Notes: generated by a model not told the origin, from the sequence alone. A stretch of DNA of 64,000 nucleotides from an uncultured Flaviramulus sp. (GCA_947501105.1 CANMUP010000002.1:620001-684000), one strand, 5' to 3'. Positions 24,914 to 34,073 are shown, counted from the stretch's first letter. Made by a program: numbers and translations.

Positions 24914-25312
24914 TTATTCTCTTCCAAGAAGCCAGCCTATAACTCCACCAGCAACCGCGAACCTAACTCCAAAAGTTATAGCAGCAGTTATTACACCAGT
25001 TAAATCTGTTAAACCTGTAGTGGTGGCAAATAATTCTAGCGTTGAACAACAACCTATTAAAGCACCTATAATAAGGCCTGCTTGAGCTCCTGTAGCAAAT
25101 GTTTTAATTTGAGCCCATCTGCTAAAAATGATAGTTATTAAAGTGGCATATAGCACTTCCATAATAATTATTGGTGGCAAATCTAATTTTGTAAAAACGG
25201 CATCAACACCTGCTCCATTTTGAGCGTTAAAACCTAAAACTACATAGATTAGGTAACCTAATCCAAAAAGGGCAATTGTACCACCTAGAATGGCAAGAAC
25301 TTTGTTTTTCAT
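24914..25312 (-). CDS. Small integral membrane protein of unknown function
   Basis: 132 residues with about four hydrophobic helices (roughly residues 5-27, 48-64, 77-96, 107-130), connected by short loops; Gly- and Ala-rich helices such as LIIGALIGCCS and VAGGVIGWLLG. There is a paired Cys in helix 3. I do not recognise the family. Its neighbour upstream is the DUF1624-like membrane acyltransferase, with a 99-base gap; no functional link can be proved. Confidence 0.75.
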   Translation of the reverse strand: MKNKVLAILGGTIALFGLGYLIYVVLGFNAQNGAGVDAVFTKLDLPPIIIMEVLYATLITIIFSRWAQIKTFATGAQAGLIIGALIGCCSTLELFATTTGLTDLTGVITAAITFGVRFAVAGGVIGWLLGRE

Positions 25313-25411
25313 AATACTTAGTTTATAAACTTCTTTTTAAGAAGCTTGGTTAGTTGCTTATAAATATAATAAATATAAGTTACTGATTATGAATAAGTAA
25401 TGATAATTTGA

Positions 25412-26596
25412 TTATAAGTAACTCAACCACCATTTGCCTTTATTGTTAGCTTTGTAAATCATATATTTTTTACACGGGAAATAGAGTAGCGCTATAACAC
25501 CAAACCAAACCATGTACACTACAAAGAGTGAATAGCCATAGCCAGTTGCTAAACTTCCAGTTTTCCACGCATTAGAATCTAAAATCATTTTATGCCAATC
25601 GTCGCCAGAAATTAAAAGTCCAATTATAGCTATTACGTGAATTACTAAAATATGAAGGAAATAATAAAATAAAGGCACTCTTCCATATACTAAAAAGAAG
25701 TTGGTTATCTTATTTTTTACTTTTTCAATACCATATAAAAACAATAGAGCTGGACCAATTGTTATTAATAAATATGAAAGAGATGGTGGATATTTAGTTA
25801 CATTAAAAAATGAGATAATAGTTTTAGTAGAAGTATCTTGAATAGCCCAAGGCACTAAATCTCCATAAATATTAATCCCTCTTAAAATAAAAAACAAAGC
25901 AATAGAACTTAGCCCTAGAGCTAATAGCCATTTTTTTCTAACTTTAATATTAAAATCTTTAGTGTAAAAACTTCCAAAGCAATAGCCTAAAACTATTAAA
26001 CCAACCCATGGAATTACAGGGTATGCAAACGCTATCATTTGACCATCTCCAACTGGTAAAAACTTAAATTGATGTAATATATACCAAATAATAGAATCAA
26101 GACTATCTCCTTGTGCTATTACTTTATCTAATAAGTTATGTCCAGCCACTAAAGTAAGGCCAATAACTAATAGTAATTTTTTTGGTAAATAAATTAGCAA
26201 TGATAGTACTACCATGCTTAACCCTATAGCCCAAATAACCTGTAAAGCAATAAAGCCATAAGACAAATCGAACCACCAAATAAGATTGTTTAAAACTACT
26301 TCAAGAAAAATTAGCCATAAACCTCTTGTAAACAAAAATTTAAAAAGCTTAGGCTTTGTTTTCTTATTACCATATAAAAATGCTGAAGTACCAGCTAAAA
26401 AAATAAATACTGGAGCACAATAGTGAGTTATAAAACGAGTGAAAAATAAAAATGGTGTTGTGGTTTCTATATTGGTTGGGTCACTAAAAAAAGCTCCATA
26501 ATGAAAATAGTCTCTAACATGGTCTAAAGCCATAATAACCATAACCACACCTCTTAAAATGTCAATGGATTCTATTCTTGTTGATTTTATTTGCAT
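25412..26596 (-). CDS. DUF1624/HGSNAT-like membrane acyltransferase
   Basis: 394 residues with ten or so hydrophobic helices. The N-terminus RIESIDILRGVVMVIMALDHVRDYFH carries the conserved DxxRG and DHxR motifs of the heparan-alpha-glucosaminide N-acetyltransferase/DUF1624 family, followed by HYCAPVFIFLAGTSAFLYG. Members move acyl groups across the membrane, with the histidine of DHVRD as a candidate active-site residue. The acceptor is unknown. There are 95 bases to the upstream gene on the same strand. Confidence 0.85.
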   Translation of the reverse strand: MQIKSTRIESIDILRGVVMVIMALDHVRDYFHYGAFFSDPTNIETTTPFLFFTRFITHYCAPVFIFLAGTSAFLYGNKKTKPKLFKFLFTRGLWLIFLEVVLNNLIWWFDLSYGFIALQVIWAIGLSMVVLSLLIYLPKKLLLVIGLTLVAGHNLLDKVIAQGDSLDSIIWYILHQFKFLPVGDGQMIAFAYPVIPWVGLIVLGYCFGSFYTKDFNIKVRKKWLLALGLSSIALFFILRGINIYGDLVPWAIQDTSTKTIISFFNVTKYPPSLSYLLITIGPALLFLYGIEKVKNKITNFFLVYGRVPLFYYFLHILVIHVIAIIGLLISGDDWHKMILDSNAWKTGSLATGYGYSLFVVYMVWFGVIALLYFPCKKYMIYKANNKGKWWLSYL

Positions 26597-26691
26597 AAGT
26601 CTTAATTAAATCAGGTATTGTTTGCTGTTAAAGACTTAGGGGATTTTTAAAAATATATAATCGCTTTTAAATAAGCAAGATAGTAAAGTTT

Positions 26692-27612
26692 TTATTTTTT
26701 GTTAAACAATCTTTGTTGTTGTTTAATAGTGAGTGTGCTACCATCATGACTCCACCCAGGAGCAGCAAAAGCGTACATGAATTTATGATACCAATTTTTA
26801 GACTTTTTCATATCATTCCAAATATCTTTATACTCATGAGTTAAAATAACTAATGGATTATATGAATTAGGCGGGTGTGAAACACCATATTTTATATCTA
26901 TCGAGTCATCTAGCTCTTTCCAAGTTCCAAAAATTTTATCAAAAATATTTAAAAACCCGCCATGATTTTTGTCCATATATTCTAAATTTTGTGCATGGTG
27001 TACTTGATGCATAGTATGTGTATTAAATATTTTCTCTATAATACCCATTTTAGGGATGTATACTGTATGTAATTGAAACTGCCATAGCGCTTCAATACCT
27101 AAGCAAACTACAAGCATTTCTGGGGGAAAGCCAAGAGCAGGAATCCACATATAAAAAAAGGGTTTGTAAAAAATGGTAAACCAACCATTTCGTACTGCAG
27201 TGCCTAAATTAAAATGGTCTGAAGAATGATGGACTATATGAGCAGCCCAAAGGAATCTCACATTATGATTTTGTCTATGAAACCAATAATAACTAAAATC
27301 ATCTAATAATTGACAAATTAACCATACATACCAAGCATACCCGAAAGATTTCCATCCCATAATGTTGGTGCGAATTCCATCTATTTCTGGGTTAAAAATT
27401 TCATAAACATAATTAAAAAGAACAATGGCTGCTATTGTTTTTGTAAGTGGGGCTAGAATAGTAGAGCCAACTCCCATTGTTATACTTGCAACTAAATCTT
27501 TCTGGTTATATAATTTTTTTCTTTTTTTATGGTGTTTACTATATGATAGTTCAAGTAAAATAAAACCAAGAAAACAAGGGACTCCATATACTAATGGATT
27601 TGTAAAAGTCAT
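26692..27612 (-). CDS. Sterol desaturase/fatty acid hydroxylase family protein
   Basis: 306 residues. Histidine clusters define the di-iron site: WFHRQNHNVRFLW, AAHIVHHSSDHFNL and HTMHQVHHAQN. About four membrane helices flank them. The family includes fatty acid hydroxylases, C-4 sterol oxidases and alkylglycerol monooxygenase; the spacing fits the latter branch, which is common in Bacteroidota, but the substrate is not provable here. It is 95 bases upstream of the DUF1624-like gene. Confidence 0.9.
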   Translation of the reverse strand: MTFTNPLVYGVPCFLGFILLELSYSKHHKKRKKLYNQKDLVASITMGVGSTILAPLTKTIAAIVLFNYVYEIFNPEIDGIRTNIMGWKSFGYAWYVWLICQLLDDFSYYWFHRQNHNVRFLWAAHIVHHSSDHFNLGTAVRNGWFTIFYKPFFYMWIPALGFPPEMLVVCLGIEALWQFQLHTVYIPKMGIIEKIFNTHTMHQVHHAQNLEYMDKNHGGFLNIFDKIFGTWKELDDSIDIKYGVSHPPNSYNPLVILTHEYKDIWNDMKKSKNWYHKFMYAFAAPGWSHDGSTLTIKQQQRLFNKK

Positions 27613-27630
27613 TTAAGAAAATTTGTTACC

Positions 27631-27638
27631 CAAAAATA
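27631..27638 (-). promoter_or_regulatory. Possible -7 box for the sterol-desaturase-like gene
   Basis: TATTTTTG on the minus strand, 19 bases before the start codon. No clear -33 element. Confidence 0.35.
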
Positions 27639-27692
27639 GAACGATTTTTTTGTTCTTTATCAGTATTCCTCAGAATTCTTTAAAAATAAAAA

Positions 27693-27724
27693 TCCTGTAT
27701 CAGCTCTAACGAGTTAATACAGGA
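27693..27724 (-). terminator. Terminator after lysA
   Basis: Perfect 8-bp stem TCCTGTAT / ATACAGGA (27693-27700, 27717-27724), with a T-rich run on the minus strand, 20 bases past the lysA stop. Confidence 0.8.
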
Positions 27725-27744
27725 ATTGTTTTATTTTAAATCTC

Positions 27745-28986
27745 TTATTTTGCTGTGACTACTTCTTTTTCTTTTATTTTAGTAAAATCAACTTCTACTT
27801 GATTTTTTAAAATATCTTCAAACGTTTCTCTCTTTCTAATTAAATGTGCTTTTTTATTATACCATAAAACTTCTGCTGGTCTATAACGCGAATTGTAATT
27901 GCTTGCCATTGAAAAACAATAAGCTCCTGCATTTTTAAAGCATAAAATATCTCCTTCGTTAATTTCATTAATACGTCTATTGTTTCCAAAAGTATCCGTT
28001 TCACAAATATACCCAACAACGGTATAAAAACGTTCTCGACCACTTGGATTTGAAATATTTATAATATCATGGTGAGACCCATAAAACATAGGTCTTATTA
28101 AATGATTAAAACCAGAATCTATTTGAGCAAATACAGTAGATGTAGTTTGTTTTACTGCATTTACAGTAGCTAAAAAGGTTCCAGACTCACTCACTAAAAA
28201 CTTACCAGGTTCAAATGCTAAGGTTAATTCTTTGCCATAATCTTTACAAAACTGGTTAAATTTAGATGATAATTTTTTCCCCAACTCTTCAATATTAGTT
28301 TCAATATCACCAATTTTATATGGTACTTTAAAACCAGAGCCAAAATCTATAAAATCTAAGTTTTTAAACTGTTTTGCAGTTTCAAAAAGTATTTCGCTGG
28401 CGTATAGAAAAACATCAATATCTAAAATATCACTACCAGTATGCATATGTATACCATTAATAGTCATTTTTGTGTTTTCTACTATGCGTAACAAATGTGG
28501 AATTTGATGAATTGAAATACCAAATTTTGAGTCAATATGTCCTACAGAAATATTACTGTTTCCACCAGCCATTACATGTGGATTAATACGGATACAAACC
28601 GGAACATTAGGATGCTTTGTTCCAAACTGCTCTAAAATAGCTAGATTATCAATATTTATTTGAACACCTAACTTTGCAGCTTCCTCAATTTCGACTAACG
28701 AGACACCATTTGGCGTGAAAATGATTTGCTCAGGTAAAAAACCAGCAGTTAAACCAAGCTGTACTTCTTGAATAGAAACGGTGTCTATCCCAGAACCTAA
28801 TGTTTTAAATAACTTTAATATTGAAATATTTGATAAAGCTTTTACAGCATAATTTATTTTTAAAGTTTTTACACTTTTAAACGCATTAGTTAAACGTTTG
28901 TATTGCGATGTGATTTTTTCAGCATCATAAACATATACAGGGCTTCCGTAGTCTTTTGCAATTTTTTGTAAGCGATCATTTGTCAT
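27745..28986 (-). CDS. lysA: Diaminopimelate decarboxylase
   Basis: 413 residues. Lys49 in INYAVKALSN is the PLP-binding lysine of fold type III decarboxylases. HMHTGSDI, FIDFGSGFKVPY (Gly-rich phosphate loop) and AFEPGKFLVSESGTF follow, with CETDTFG and NAGAYCFSMASNYNSRYRPAEVL closing the active site. This matches LysA, which makes L-lysine from meso-diaminopimelate. It is alone on its strand, away from other lysine genes. A TACATTTG box lies 20 bases before the start. Confidence 0.95.
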   Translation of the reverse strand: MTNDRLQKIAKDYGSPVYVYDAEKITSQYKRLTNAFKSVKTLKINYAVKALSNISILKLFKTLGSGIDTVSIQEVQLGLTAGFLPEQIIFTPNGVSLVEIEEAAKLGVQINIDNLAILEQFGTKHPNVPVCIRINPHVMAGGNSNISVGHIDSKFGISIHQIPHLLRIVENTKMTINGIHMHTGSDILDIDVFLYASEILFETAKQFKNLDFIDFGSGFKVPYKIGDIETNIEELGKKLSSKFNQFCKDYGKELTLAFEPGKFLVSESGTFLATVNAVKQTTSTVFAQIDSGFNHLIRPMFYGSHHDIINISNPSGRERFYTVVGYICETDTFGNNRRINEINEGDILCFKNAGAYCFSMASNYNSRYRPAEVLWYNKKAHLIRKRETFEDILKNQVEVDFTKIKEKEVVTAK

Positions 28987-29005
28987 TATACAACTATATT
29001 TTTTT

Positions 29006-29013
29006 CAAATGTA
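29006..29013 (-). promoter_or_regulatory. Possible -7 box for lysA
   Basis: TACATTTG on the minus strand, 19 bases before the lysA ATG. A TTTTG further upstream is too close (13 bases) to be a standard -33. Confidence 0.45.
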
Positions 29014-29155
29014 TTCCTTTACTTTTCAAAATAAAATTTATAATTTCAAAATTAATCAAATTAAACAAATTGTTAATTATTTAACAATTAAATTATTTCA
29101 ATTTTAATTTCTTTCATTCTTAAATAAAATATTAGCGTAATTAAGAGCTATTATT

Positions 29156-29163
29156 TACATTTG
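29156..29163 (+). promoter_or_regulatory. Possible -7 box for sucC
   Basis: TACATTTG, exact TAnnTTTG, 25 bases before the sucC ATG. Confidence 0.5.
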
Positions 29164-29188
29164 CGCATCTTAAACTATTAAGCAAGTT

Positions 29189-30379
29189 ATGAATTTACAC
29201 GAATATCAAGGTAAAGAAATATTAAGCACTTTTGGAGTGCGTATCCAACGCGGAATTGTTGCTCAAAACGCACAAGAAGCTGTTGCAGCAGCAAAACAAT
29301 TAACACAAGAAACAGGTACAAGTTGGCATGTTATTAAAGCTCAAGTTCATGCTGGTGGACGTGGTAAAGGTGGAGGTGTTAAGCTTGCTAAAAATTTGAA
29401 AGAGGTAGAAACTATCGCTGGACAAATTATTGGGATGAATTTAATTACACCTCAAACTTCTGCTGAGGGTAAAAAAGTACACCAAGTTTTAATTGCTGAA
29501 GATGTGTATTATCCGGGAGAAAGTGAAACTAATGAGTTTTACATGTCGGTATTATTAAATCGTGGTACAGGACGTAATATGATTATGTATTCTACTGAAG
29601 GAGGGATGGATATTGAAACTGTTGCCGAAGAAACACCACATTTAATTTTTACAGAAGAAGTTGATCCTACTGTTGGTTTAATGCCGTTTCAAGCAAGACG
29701 TGTTGCTTTTAATTTAGGATTATCTGGATTAGCCTTTAAAGAAATGACAAAATTTGTTACTAATCTTTATACGGCTTATGTAAAATCTGATTCATCTTTA
29801 TTTGAAATTAATCCAGTTTTAAAGACTAGTGATAATAAAATAATGGCTGTTGATGCAAAAGTTACTATTGACGATAATGCATTATACAGACATAAAAACT
29901 ATGTTGATTTGCGAGATATACGTGAAGAAAGCGCTATTGAAGTTGAGGCAGGAGAACTAGGTTTAAATTATGTTGATTTAGATGGGAACGTAGGTTGTAT
30001 GGTAAACGGTGCTGGTCTTGCTATGGCTACTATGGATTTAATAAAGCAAGCCGGTGGAGAACCAGCTAACTTTCTAGATGTTGGAGGTACTGCTGATGCT
30101 GCTCGTGTTGAAGCTGCTTTTAAAATTATATTAAAAGATCCAGCTGTAAAAGCTATTTTAATCAATATTTTTGGAGGTATTGTTCGTTGTGACCGTGTGG
30201 CACAAGGGGTTATTGATGCATACAAGAACATGGGTAATATTAGCGTACCAATTATTGTACGTTTACAAGGTACAAATGCAGACATTGCAAAAGAATTAAT
30301 TGATAGTTCTGGTTTAGATGTAATGAGTGCTACAGAATTCCAAGAAGCTGCAGATAAAGTACAGCAAGTTTTAGCTTAA
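29189..30379 (+). CDS. sucC: Succinyl-CoA synthetase beta subunit (ADP-forming)
   Basis: 396 residues. MNLHEYQGKEILSTFGV is the family start; the ATP-grasp loop AGGRGKGGGVKLAKN lies near residues 53-67, and GCMVNGAGLAMATMDLI with FLDVGGTADAARVEAAF and NIFGGIVRCDRVAQG form the C-terminal CoA/ligase domain. With the SucD alpha subunit it makes ATP from succinyl-CoA in the TCA cycle. sucD is not adjacent, as is usual in this family. Followed directly by a strong terminator. Confidence 0.97.
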   Translation: MNLHEYQGKEILSTFGVRIQRGIVAQNAQEAVAAAKQLTQETGTSWHVIKAQVHAGGRGKGGGVKLAKNLKEVETIAGQIIGMNLITPQTSAEGKKVHQVLIAEDVYYPGESETNEFYMSVLLNRGTGRNMIMYSTEGGMDIETVAEETPHLIFTEEVDPTVGLMPFQARRVAFNLGLSGLAFKEMTKFVTNLYTAYVKSDSSLFEINPVLKTSDNKIMAVDAKVTIDDNALYRHKNYVDLRDIREESAIEVEAGELGLNYVDLDGNVGCMVNGAGLAMATMDLIKQAGGEPANFLDVGGTADAARVEAAFKIILKDPAVKAILINIFGGIVRCDRVAQGVIDAYKNMGNISVPIIVRLQGTNADIAKELIDSSGLDVMSATEFQEAADKVQQVLA

Positions 30380-30400
30380 AGTTTTTTTTAACAAAATATA

Positions 30401-30435
30401 AAAAGCTCTTATCTTAAGATAGGAGCTTTTTTTTT
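30401..30435 (+). terminator. Terminator after sucC
   Basis: Two 15-base arms (30401-30415, 30416-30430) pair with a single mismatch, and nine T residues follow the core stem. Confidence 0.88.
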
Positions 30436-30450
30436 CTTAATAATTGATTA

Positions 30451-30503
30451 ACAAGGTGTTAATACCTTGTGAAAAACGCGTTAAAATGAGGTTAAAGTAA
30501 CCT
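30451..30503. repeat. Two small hairpins in the leader of the 112-aa secreted protein gene
   Basis: ACAAGGT (30451-30457) pairs with ACCTTGT (30464-30470), and AGGTTA (30489-30494) with TAACCT (30498-30503). They lie after the sucC terminator and 68 bases or more before the next start. They may be structured leader RNA; no T run follows either, so they are not obvious terminators. Confidence 0.4.
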
Positions 30504-30570
30504 TTTGAGGTCGCTTAAGGAAGAATTCTTTCTTTCTTTATTATATCAATAATCATTAAAACGAATAATT

Positions 30571-30909
30571 ATGAGAAAAATGAAAACACTGCTACTAGTT
30601 GTATCTATTGCATTTAGTAGTGTACTTTATGCGAGTACAGAAAAGGCTCCAACTGAATCTAGTATGGTAGTTAAAGAAATTAAGGAACTTTTGAAGAAAC
30701 CCAAGTTTGTATTAAAAAAAGAGGTTTTGGCTTATGTAAAAATAACATTGAACGACAAGCATGAAATGGTTGTCCTATCTGTTGGTTCTGAAAATTGTGA
30801 GATTGAGAAATATATTAAGAAGAGGTTGAACTATGTTAAACTGAAAGTAGAGGTAAAAGATTGCTTAAAAACATTTATCGTTCCAATAAGAATAACACCA
30901 ACGGTCTGA
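30571..30909 (+). CDS. Small secreted protein of unknown function
   Basis: 112 residues. The first 22 residues (MRKMKTLLLVVSIAFSSVLYAS) form a signal peptide. The rest is Lys/Val-rich and looks like a small alpha/beta domain (LAYVKITLNDKHEMVVLSVGS, LNYVKLKVEVKDCLKTFIVPIRI), reminiscent of the TonB C-terminal-like fold seen in short Bacteroidota proteins, but this is only an impression. Two Cys residues could form a disulfide. An apparently single gene with a hairpin-containing leader. Confidence 0.75.
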   Translation: MRKMKTLLLVVSIAFSSVLYASTEKAPTESSMVVKEIKELLKKPKFVLKKEVLAYVKITLNDKHEMVVLSVGSENCEIEKYIKKRLNYVKLKVEVKDCLKTFIVPIRITPTV

Positions 30910-30930
30910 TATGATTTTGAACAATGTTTA

Positions 30931-30965
30931 AAAAAACCTCCTGATTAATTATTAGGAGGTTTTTT
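30931..30965. terminator. Bidirectional terminator overlapping the DUF1456 stop
   Basis: Perfect 12-bp stem AAAAAACCTCCT / AGGAGGTTTTTT (30931-30942, 30954-30965). The DUF1456 stop codon lies in the loop, and A/T runs serve both strands. Confidence 0.83.
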
Positions 30966-31199
30966 ATGGGCGTTTTTTTTAGGCATTGGTCCTCGTAAGT
31001 GAATAACTAAACCATTTAAAAAATTTCTTAAAATTTGGTCACCACATTCCATGTATTTGGGATGGTCTTCTTTTCTAAAAAAAGCTCCAAGTTCGCTTTT
31101 TGAAATTCTAAAATCTACTAGACTTAAAATTTTCACTATATCATCATCTCTTAATTTTAATGCTACTCGTAGTTTTTTTAAAATATCGTTATTTGTCAT
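30945..31199 (-). CDS. DUF1456 family protein, single-domain
   Basis: 84 residues. NNDILKKLRVALKLRDDDIVKILSLVDFRISKSELGAFFRKEDHPKYMECGDQILRNFLNGL matches one DUF1456 repeat. The enteric relative YehS is about 156 residues and carries two such repeats; this protein corresponds to the second one with a short basic tail (MPKKNAHKKPPNN). It could be a natural short form or a shrunken gene; the frame is intact and it ends in a good terminator, so I take it as functional. Role unknown. Confidence 0.82.
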   Translation of the reverse strand: MTNNDILKKLRVALKLRDDDIVKILSLVDFRISKSELGAFFRKEDHPKYMECGDQILRNFLNGLVIHLRGPMPKKNAHKKPPNN

Positions 31200-31568
31200 A
31201 TGTTTTTATTTGTCAATTCTATTGATGCCTTTCGTCGATTTCACTTTTATAGTTACTATTCTCTAGCGTTTTTTAATTTTTGATAAAGATACTTTAAATA
31301 TTGATTTCAATATTAGATAACGGAAATGAAAATTGTTTATGTAATTTATTGATTATAAGCATTTTAATTTTAATAATATACTGAGTTTATATGTTTTTTG
31401 TCTCTATGTGATACTTAAAAATCGGATTAAAAAAAAACGGCAGTGATGAAATAATTAAAATCTTCGATTAAAAACGTCTAACTTTTCGATAAGATACATT
31501 ATATCCACGATTATTAAAGTACTCTTATACGTACCTTTATAATGTAATTAATTTATCCCTTTAGTGAC
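31200..31568. other. Intergenic region without a recognisable gene
   Basis: 369 bases, very A+T-rich. Stop codons break all frames apart from short shadows. I see no tRNA, no terminator-type hairpin with a T run, and no exact TAnnTTTG box near the next start. It must hold divergent promoters for the DUF1456 and TerB-like genes, but I cannot place them. Confidence 0.5.
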
Positions 31569-31982
31569 ATGGTTAATAGAGTAGAAAAATTGAGTCTTTT
31601 ATCTGAAATGATTGCGTTTGCAAAATATGATAAAGACATAAAAAATATAGAATATAATTTTTTGTTGGGCGTAGCTAAACAGCTTGATATCTCGCGTGAA
31701 GATTTTGATTATTTAATTGAACACCCTGTTTCATATACTCATTTAAAATCTCATAGTGAACGTATTGTTCAGTTTCATAGATTAGTTTTACTAATGAATA
31801 TTGAACAAGAATACGGTGGAGAAAATAATTCTGCGGGTGTTATAAAGCTTTATAATTTTGGACTTCGTATGGGATTGAGCCACGAATCTATAACCAAAGT
31901 TTTATACCTAATGGAAAGTTTTCCAAACAAGATTGTACCACCTGATGTATTAATAGATATTTTTAAAACACAGTATAATTAA
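31569..31982 (+). CDS. TerB-like helical protein
   Basis: 137 residues, all helical in appearance. EKLSLLSEMIAFAKYDKDIKNIEYNFLLGVAKQLDISREDFDYLIEHP resembles the start of a TerB/DUF533-type bundle with its conserved acidic residues, which bind metal in some relatives. The remaining helices are less conserved. There is no signal peptide. The assignment rests on pattern resemblance only. It converges on uvrB with 69 bases between stops. Confidence 0.62.
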   Translation: MVNRVEKLSLLSEMIAFAKYDKDIKNIEYNFLLGVAKQLDISREDFDYLIEHPVSYTHLKSHSERIVQFHRLVLLMNIEQEYGGENNSAGVIKLYNFGLRMGLSHESITKVLYLMESFPNKIVPPDVLIDIFKTQYN

Positions 31983-32037
31983 AATTTATCTGCTAAGTTT
32001 AATTACCTGTGTTGTTAAGCCCTTGTTTTGGGTTATG

Positions 32038-32069
32038 GAAAAGCTAAAAGTTTAAACTTTTAGCTTTTC
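32038..32069. repeat. 32-bp perfect palindrome over the uvrB stop codon
   Basis: Bases 32038-32053 are the exact reverse complement of 32054-32069, with the centre in the uvrB TAA (32052-32054). It covers the last codons of uvrB. It lacks a T run past the stem on the minus strand; a small GGG/CCC hairpin (about 32018-32034) follows. It could end uvrB mRNA or protect its 3' end. Confidence 0.7.
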
Positions 32070-34055
32070 TAGTTTATTTTGGTAATTTTTAATCTCGTCT
32101 CGTAATTTAGCAGCTATAATAAAGTCTAATGCTTTTGCTGCTGCTTCCATAAGTTTACGTTTTTCTCTAATTTTCTTTTCAAGTTCTGATTTGCTTAAAT
32201 ACTCGCTTTCTGGTTCGGCTGCTTTAGCAGCTTCGAGTTCGTAACTATAAGTACTTACCGAGTTTTTTGATAAGGCATTATCTAAGCTTTTGTTTAATGC
32301 CTTAGGGGTAATATCATGCTCTGTATTATATGCAATTTGTTTTTCGCGCCTGTATTCTGTTTCGTCAATCGTTCTTTGCATACTTTTAGTAATCTTATCA
32401 GCATACATAATAGCTTTTCCGTTTAAGTTTCTAGCTGCTCTACCAACGGTTTGGGTAAGTGAACGAGCAGAACGCAAAAAACCTTCTTTATCAGCATCTA
32501 AAATTGCAACAAGTGATACTTCGGGTAAATCTAAACCTTCACGAAGTAAGTTTACACCAACTAAAACATCAAACAACCCTTTACGTAAATCTTGCATAAT
32601 TTCAACACGCTCTAGTGTATCTACATCACTATGAATGTAACGGCAGCGTATTTGGATTCTATCTAAGTATTTTGTTAACTCTTCTGCCATTCGTTTGGTA
32701 AGCGTTGTTACCAAGGTACGTTCGTCTCTTTCTACACGTTGCTGGATTTCTTCAATTAAATCATCAATCTGATTTAAACTTGGTCTTACTTCTATAATAG
32801 GGTCTAATAAACCGGTAGGGCGAATTACCTGCTCCACATAGATGCCATCTGTTTTTTGCAATTCATAATCTGCAGGAGTAGCACTTACATATATTACTTG
32901 ATTTTGAATGGCTTCAAATTCTTCAAATTTTAATGGACGATTGTCCATGGCTGCCGGAAGCCTAAAACCATATTCAACTAAGTTTTCTTTTCTACTTCTA
33001 TCTCCACCATACATTGCGTGTACTTGAGAAATAGTTACATGACTCTCATCAACAACCATTAAATAATCATCTGGAAAATAATCTAATAAACAGAAAGGTC
33101 GGGTACCTGGTAATCTACCATCAAGATAACGCGAATAGTTTTCAATACCTGAGCAATAACCTAATTCGCGTATCATTTCTAAATCAAATTCCGTACGTTC
33201 TTTTAAACGTTTTGCTTCTAAATGCTTACCAATCTCTTTAAAATAGTCATGTTGTTTTACTAAATCATCTTGAATGTTTTTTATGGCTCCTTGTAAAACT
33301 TCAGGAGAAGTAACAAACATATTTGCAGGATATATGGTAAGTTGATCGTATTTTTCAATAACTTCATTGGTTTGAATATTAAAAGACTCGATGTCTTCAA
33401 TTTCATCTCCAAAAAAATGAATTCTAAAAGCATCATCTGCATAACTTGGAAAAATATCGACGGTATCTCCTTTTATTCTAAAATTTCCATGTTTAAAATC
33501 TGCTTCAGTTCTAGAATATAAACTTTGTACTAATTGGTGCAATAATTTCGTTCTCGAAATCACTTGGTCTCGTTTTAAGGCAACCACATTTTTTTGGAAC
33601 TCAATAGGATTTCCTATACCGTAAATACATGAAACCGATGCAATTACTAAAACATCACGACGACCAGAAAGTAAGGAAGATGTCGCACTTAAACGCATCT
33701 TCTCAATTTCTTCATTTATAGATAAATCCTTTTCTATGTATACACCAGAAACAGGAATGTAGGCTTCTGGTTGATAATAATCGTAATATGATACAAAATA
33801 TTCTACAGCATTATCAGGAAAAAACTGTTTAAACTCTGAATATAATTGAGCGGCTAGTGTTTTGTTATGTGCCAAAACTAAAGTAGGACGCTGTACTTCT
33901 TCAATAACGTTAGCAACGGTAAAGGTTTTTCCTGAACCAGTTACACCAAGTAAAGTTTGATGTTTTTCTTCAGTATTTATACCATTAACTAATTGCTTTA
34001 TAGCTTGTGGTTGATCACCAGTAGGTTTAAATTCTGAATCAATTTTGAATTGCAT
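32052..34055 (-). CDS. uvrB: Excinuclease ABC subunit B
   Basis: 667 residues, the normal length. Walker A LLGVTGSGKTFTVAN (about residues 40-54), the beta-hairpin region YYDYYQPEAYIP, the DEAD-like DESH motif near residue 335, YVSATPADYE, and helicase motif V/VI VGVNLLREGLDLPEVSLVAILDADKEG and QTVGRAARN are visible. A C-terminal UVR domain (AAAKALDFIIAAKLRDEIKNYQNKLEKLKV) is complete. It verifies damage in nucleotide excision repair with UvrA and loads UvrC. It starts 18 bases after the stop of the 774-aa T9SS protein gene, so it is probably in part transcribed from there. Confidence 0.97.
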   Translation of the reverse strand: MQFKIDSEFKPTGDQPQAIKQLVNGINTEEKHQTLLGVTGSGKTFTVANVIEEVQRPTLVLAHNKTLAAQLYSEFKQFFPDNAVEYFVSYYDYYQPEAYIPVSGVYIEKDLSINEEIEKMRLSATSSLLSGRRDVLVIASVSCIYGIGNPIEFQKNVVALKRDQVISRTKLLHQLVQSLYSRTEADFKHGNFRIKGDTVDIFPSYADDAFRIHFFGDEIEDIESFNIQTNEVIEKYDQLTIYPANMFVTSPEVLQGAIKNIQDDLVKQHDYFKEIGKHLEAKRLKERTEFDLEMIRELGYCSGIENYSRYLDGRLPGTRPFCLLDYFPDDYLMVVDESHVTISQVHAMYGGDRSRKENLVEYGFRLPAAMDNRPLKFEEFEAIQNQVIYVSATPADYELQKTDGIYVEQVIRPTGLLDPIIEVRPSLNQIDDLIEEIQQRVERDERTLVTTLTKRMAEELTKYLDRIQIRCRYIHSDVDTLERVEIMQDLRKGLFDVLVGVNLLREGLDLPEVSLVAILDADKEGFLRSARSLTQTVGRAARNLNGKAIMYADKITKSMQRTIDETEYRREKQIAYNTEHDITPKALNKSLDNALSKNSVSTYSYELEAAKAAEPESEYLSKSELEKKIREKRKLMEAAAKALDFIIAAKLRDEIKNYQNKLEKLKV

Positions 34056-34073
34056 TTTACAAATCTAAAGCAA

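Noticed and set aside
31200-31568. A small RNA gene in the longest intergenic region
   Set aside because: No convincing hairpin followed by T residues and no exact promoter box.
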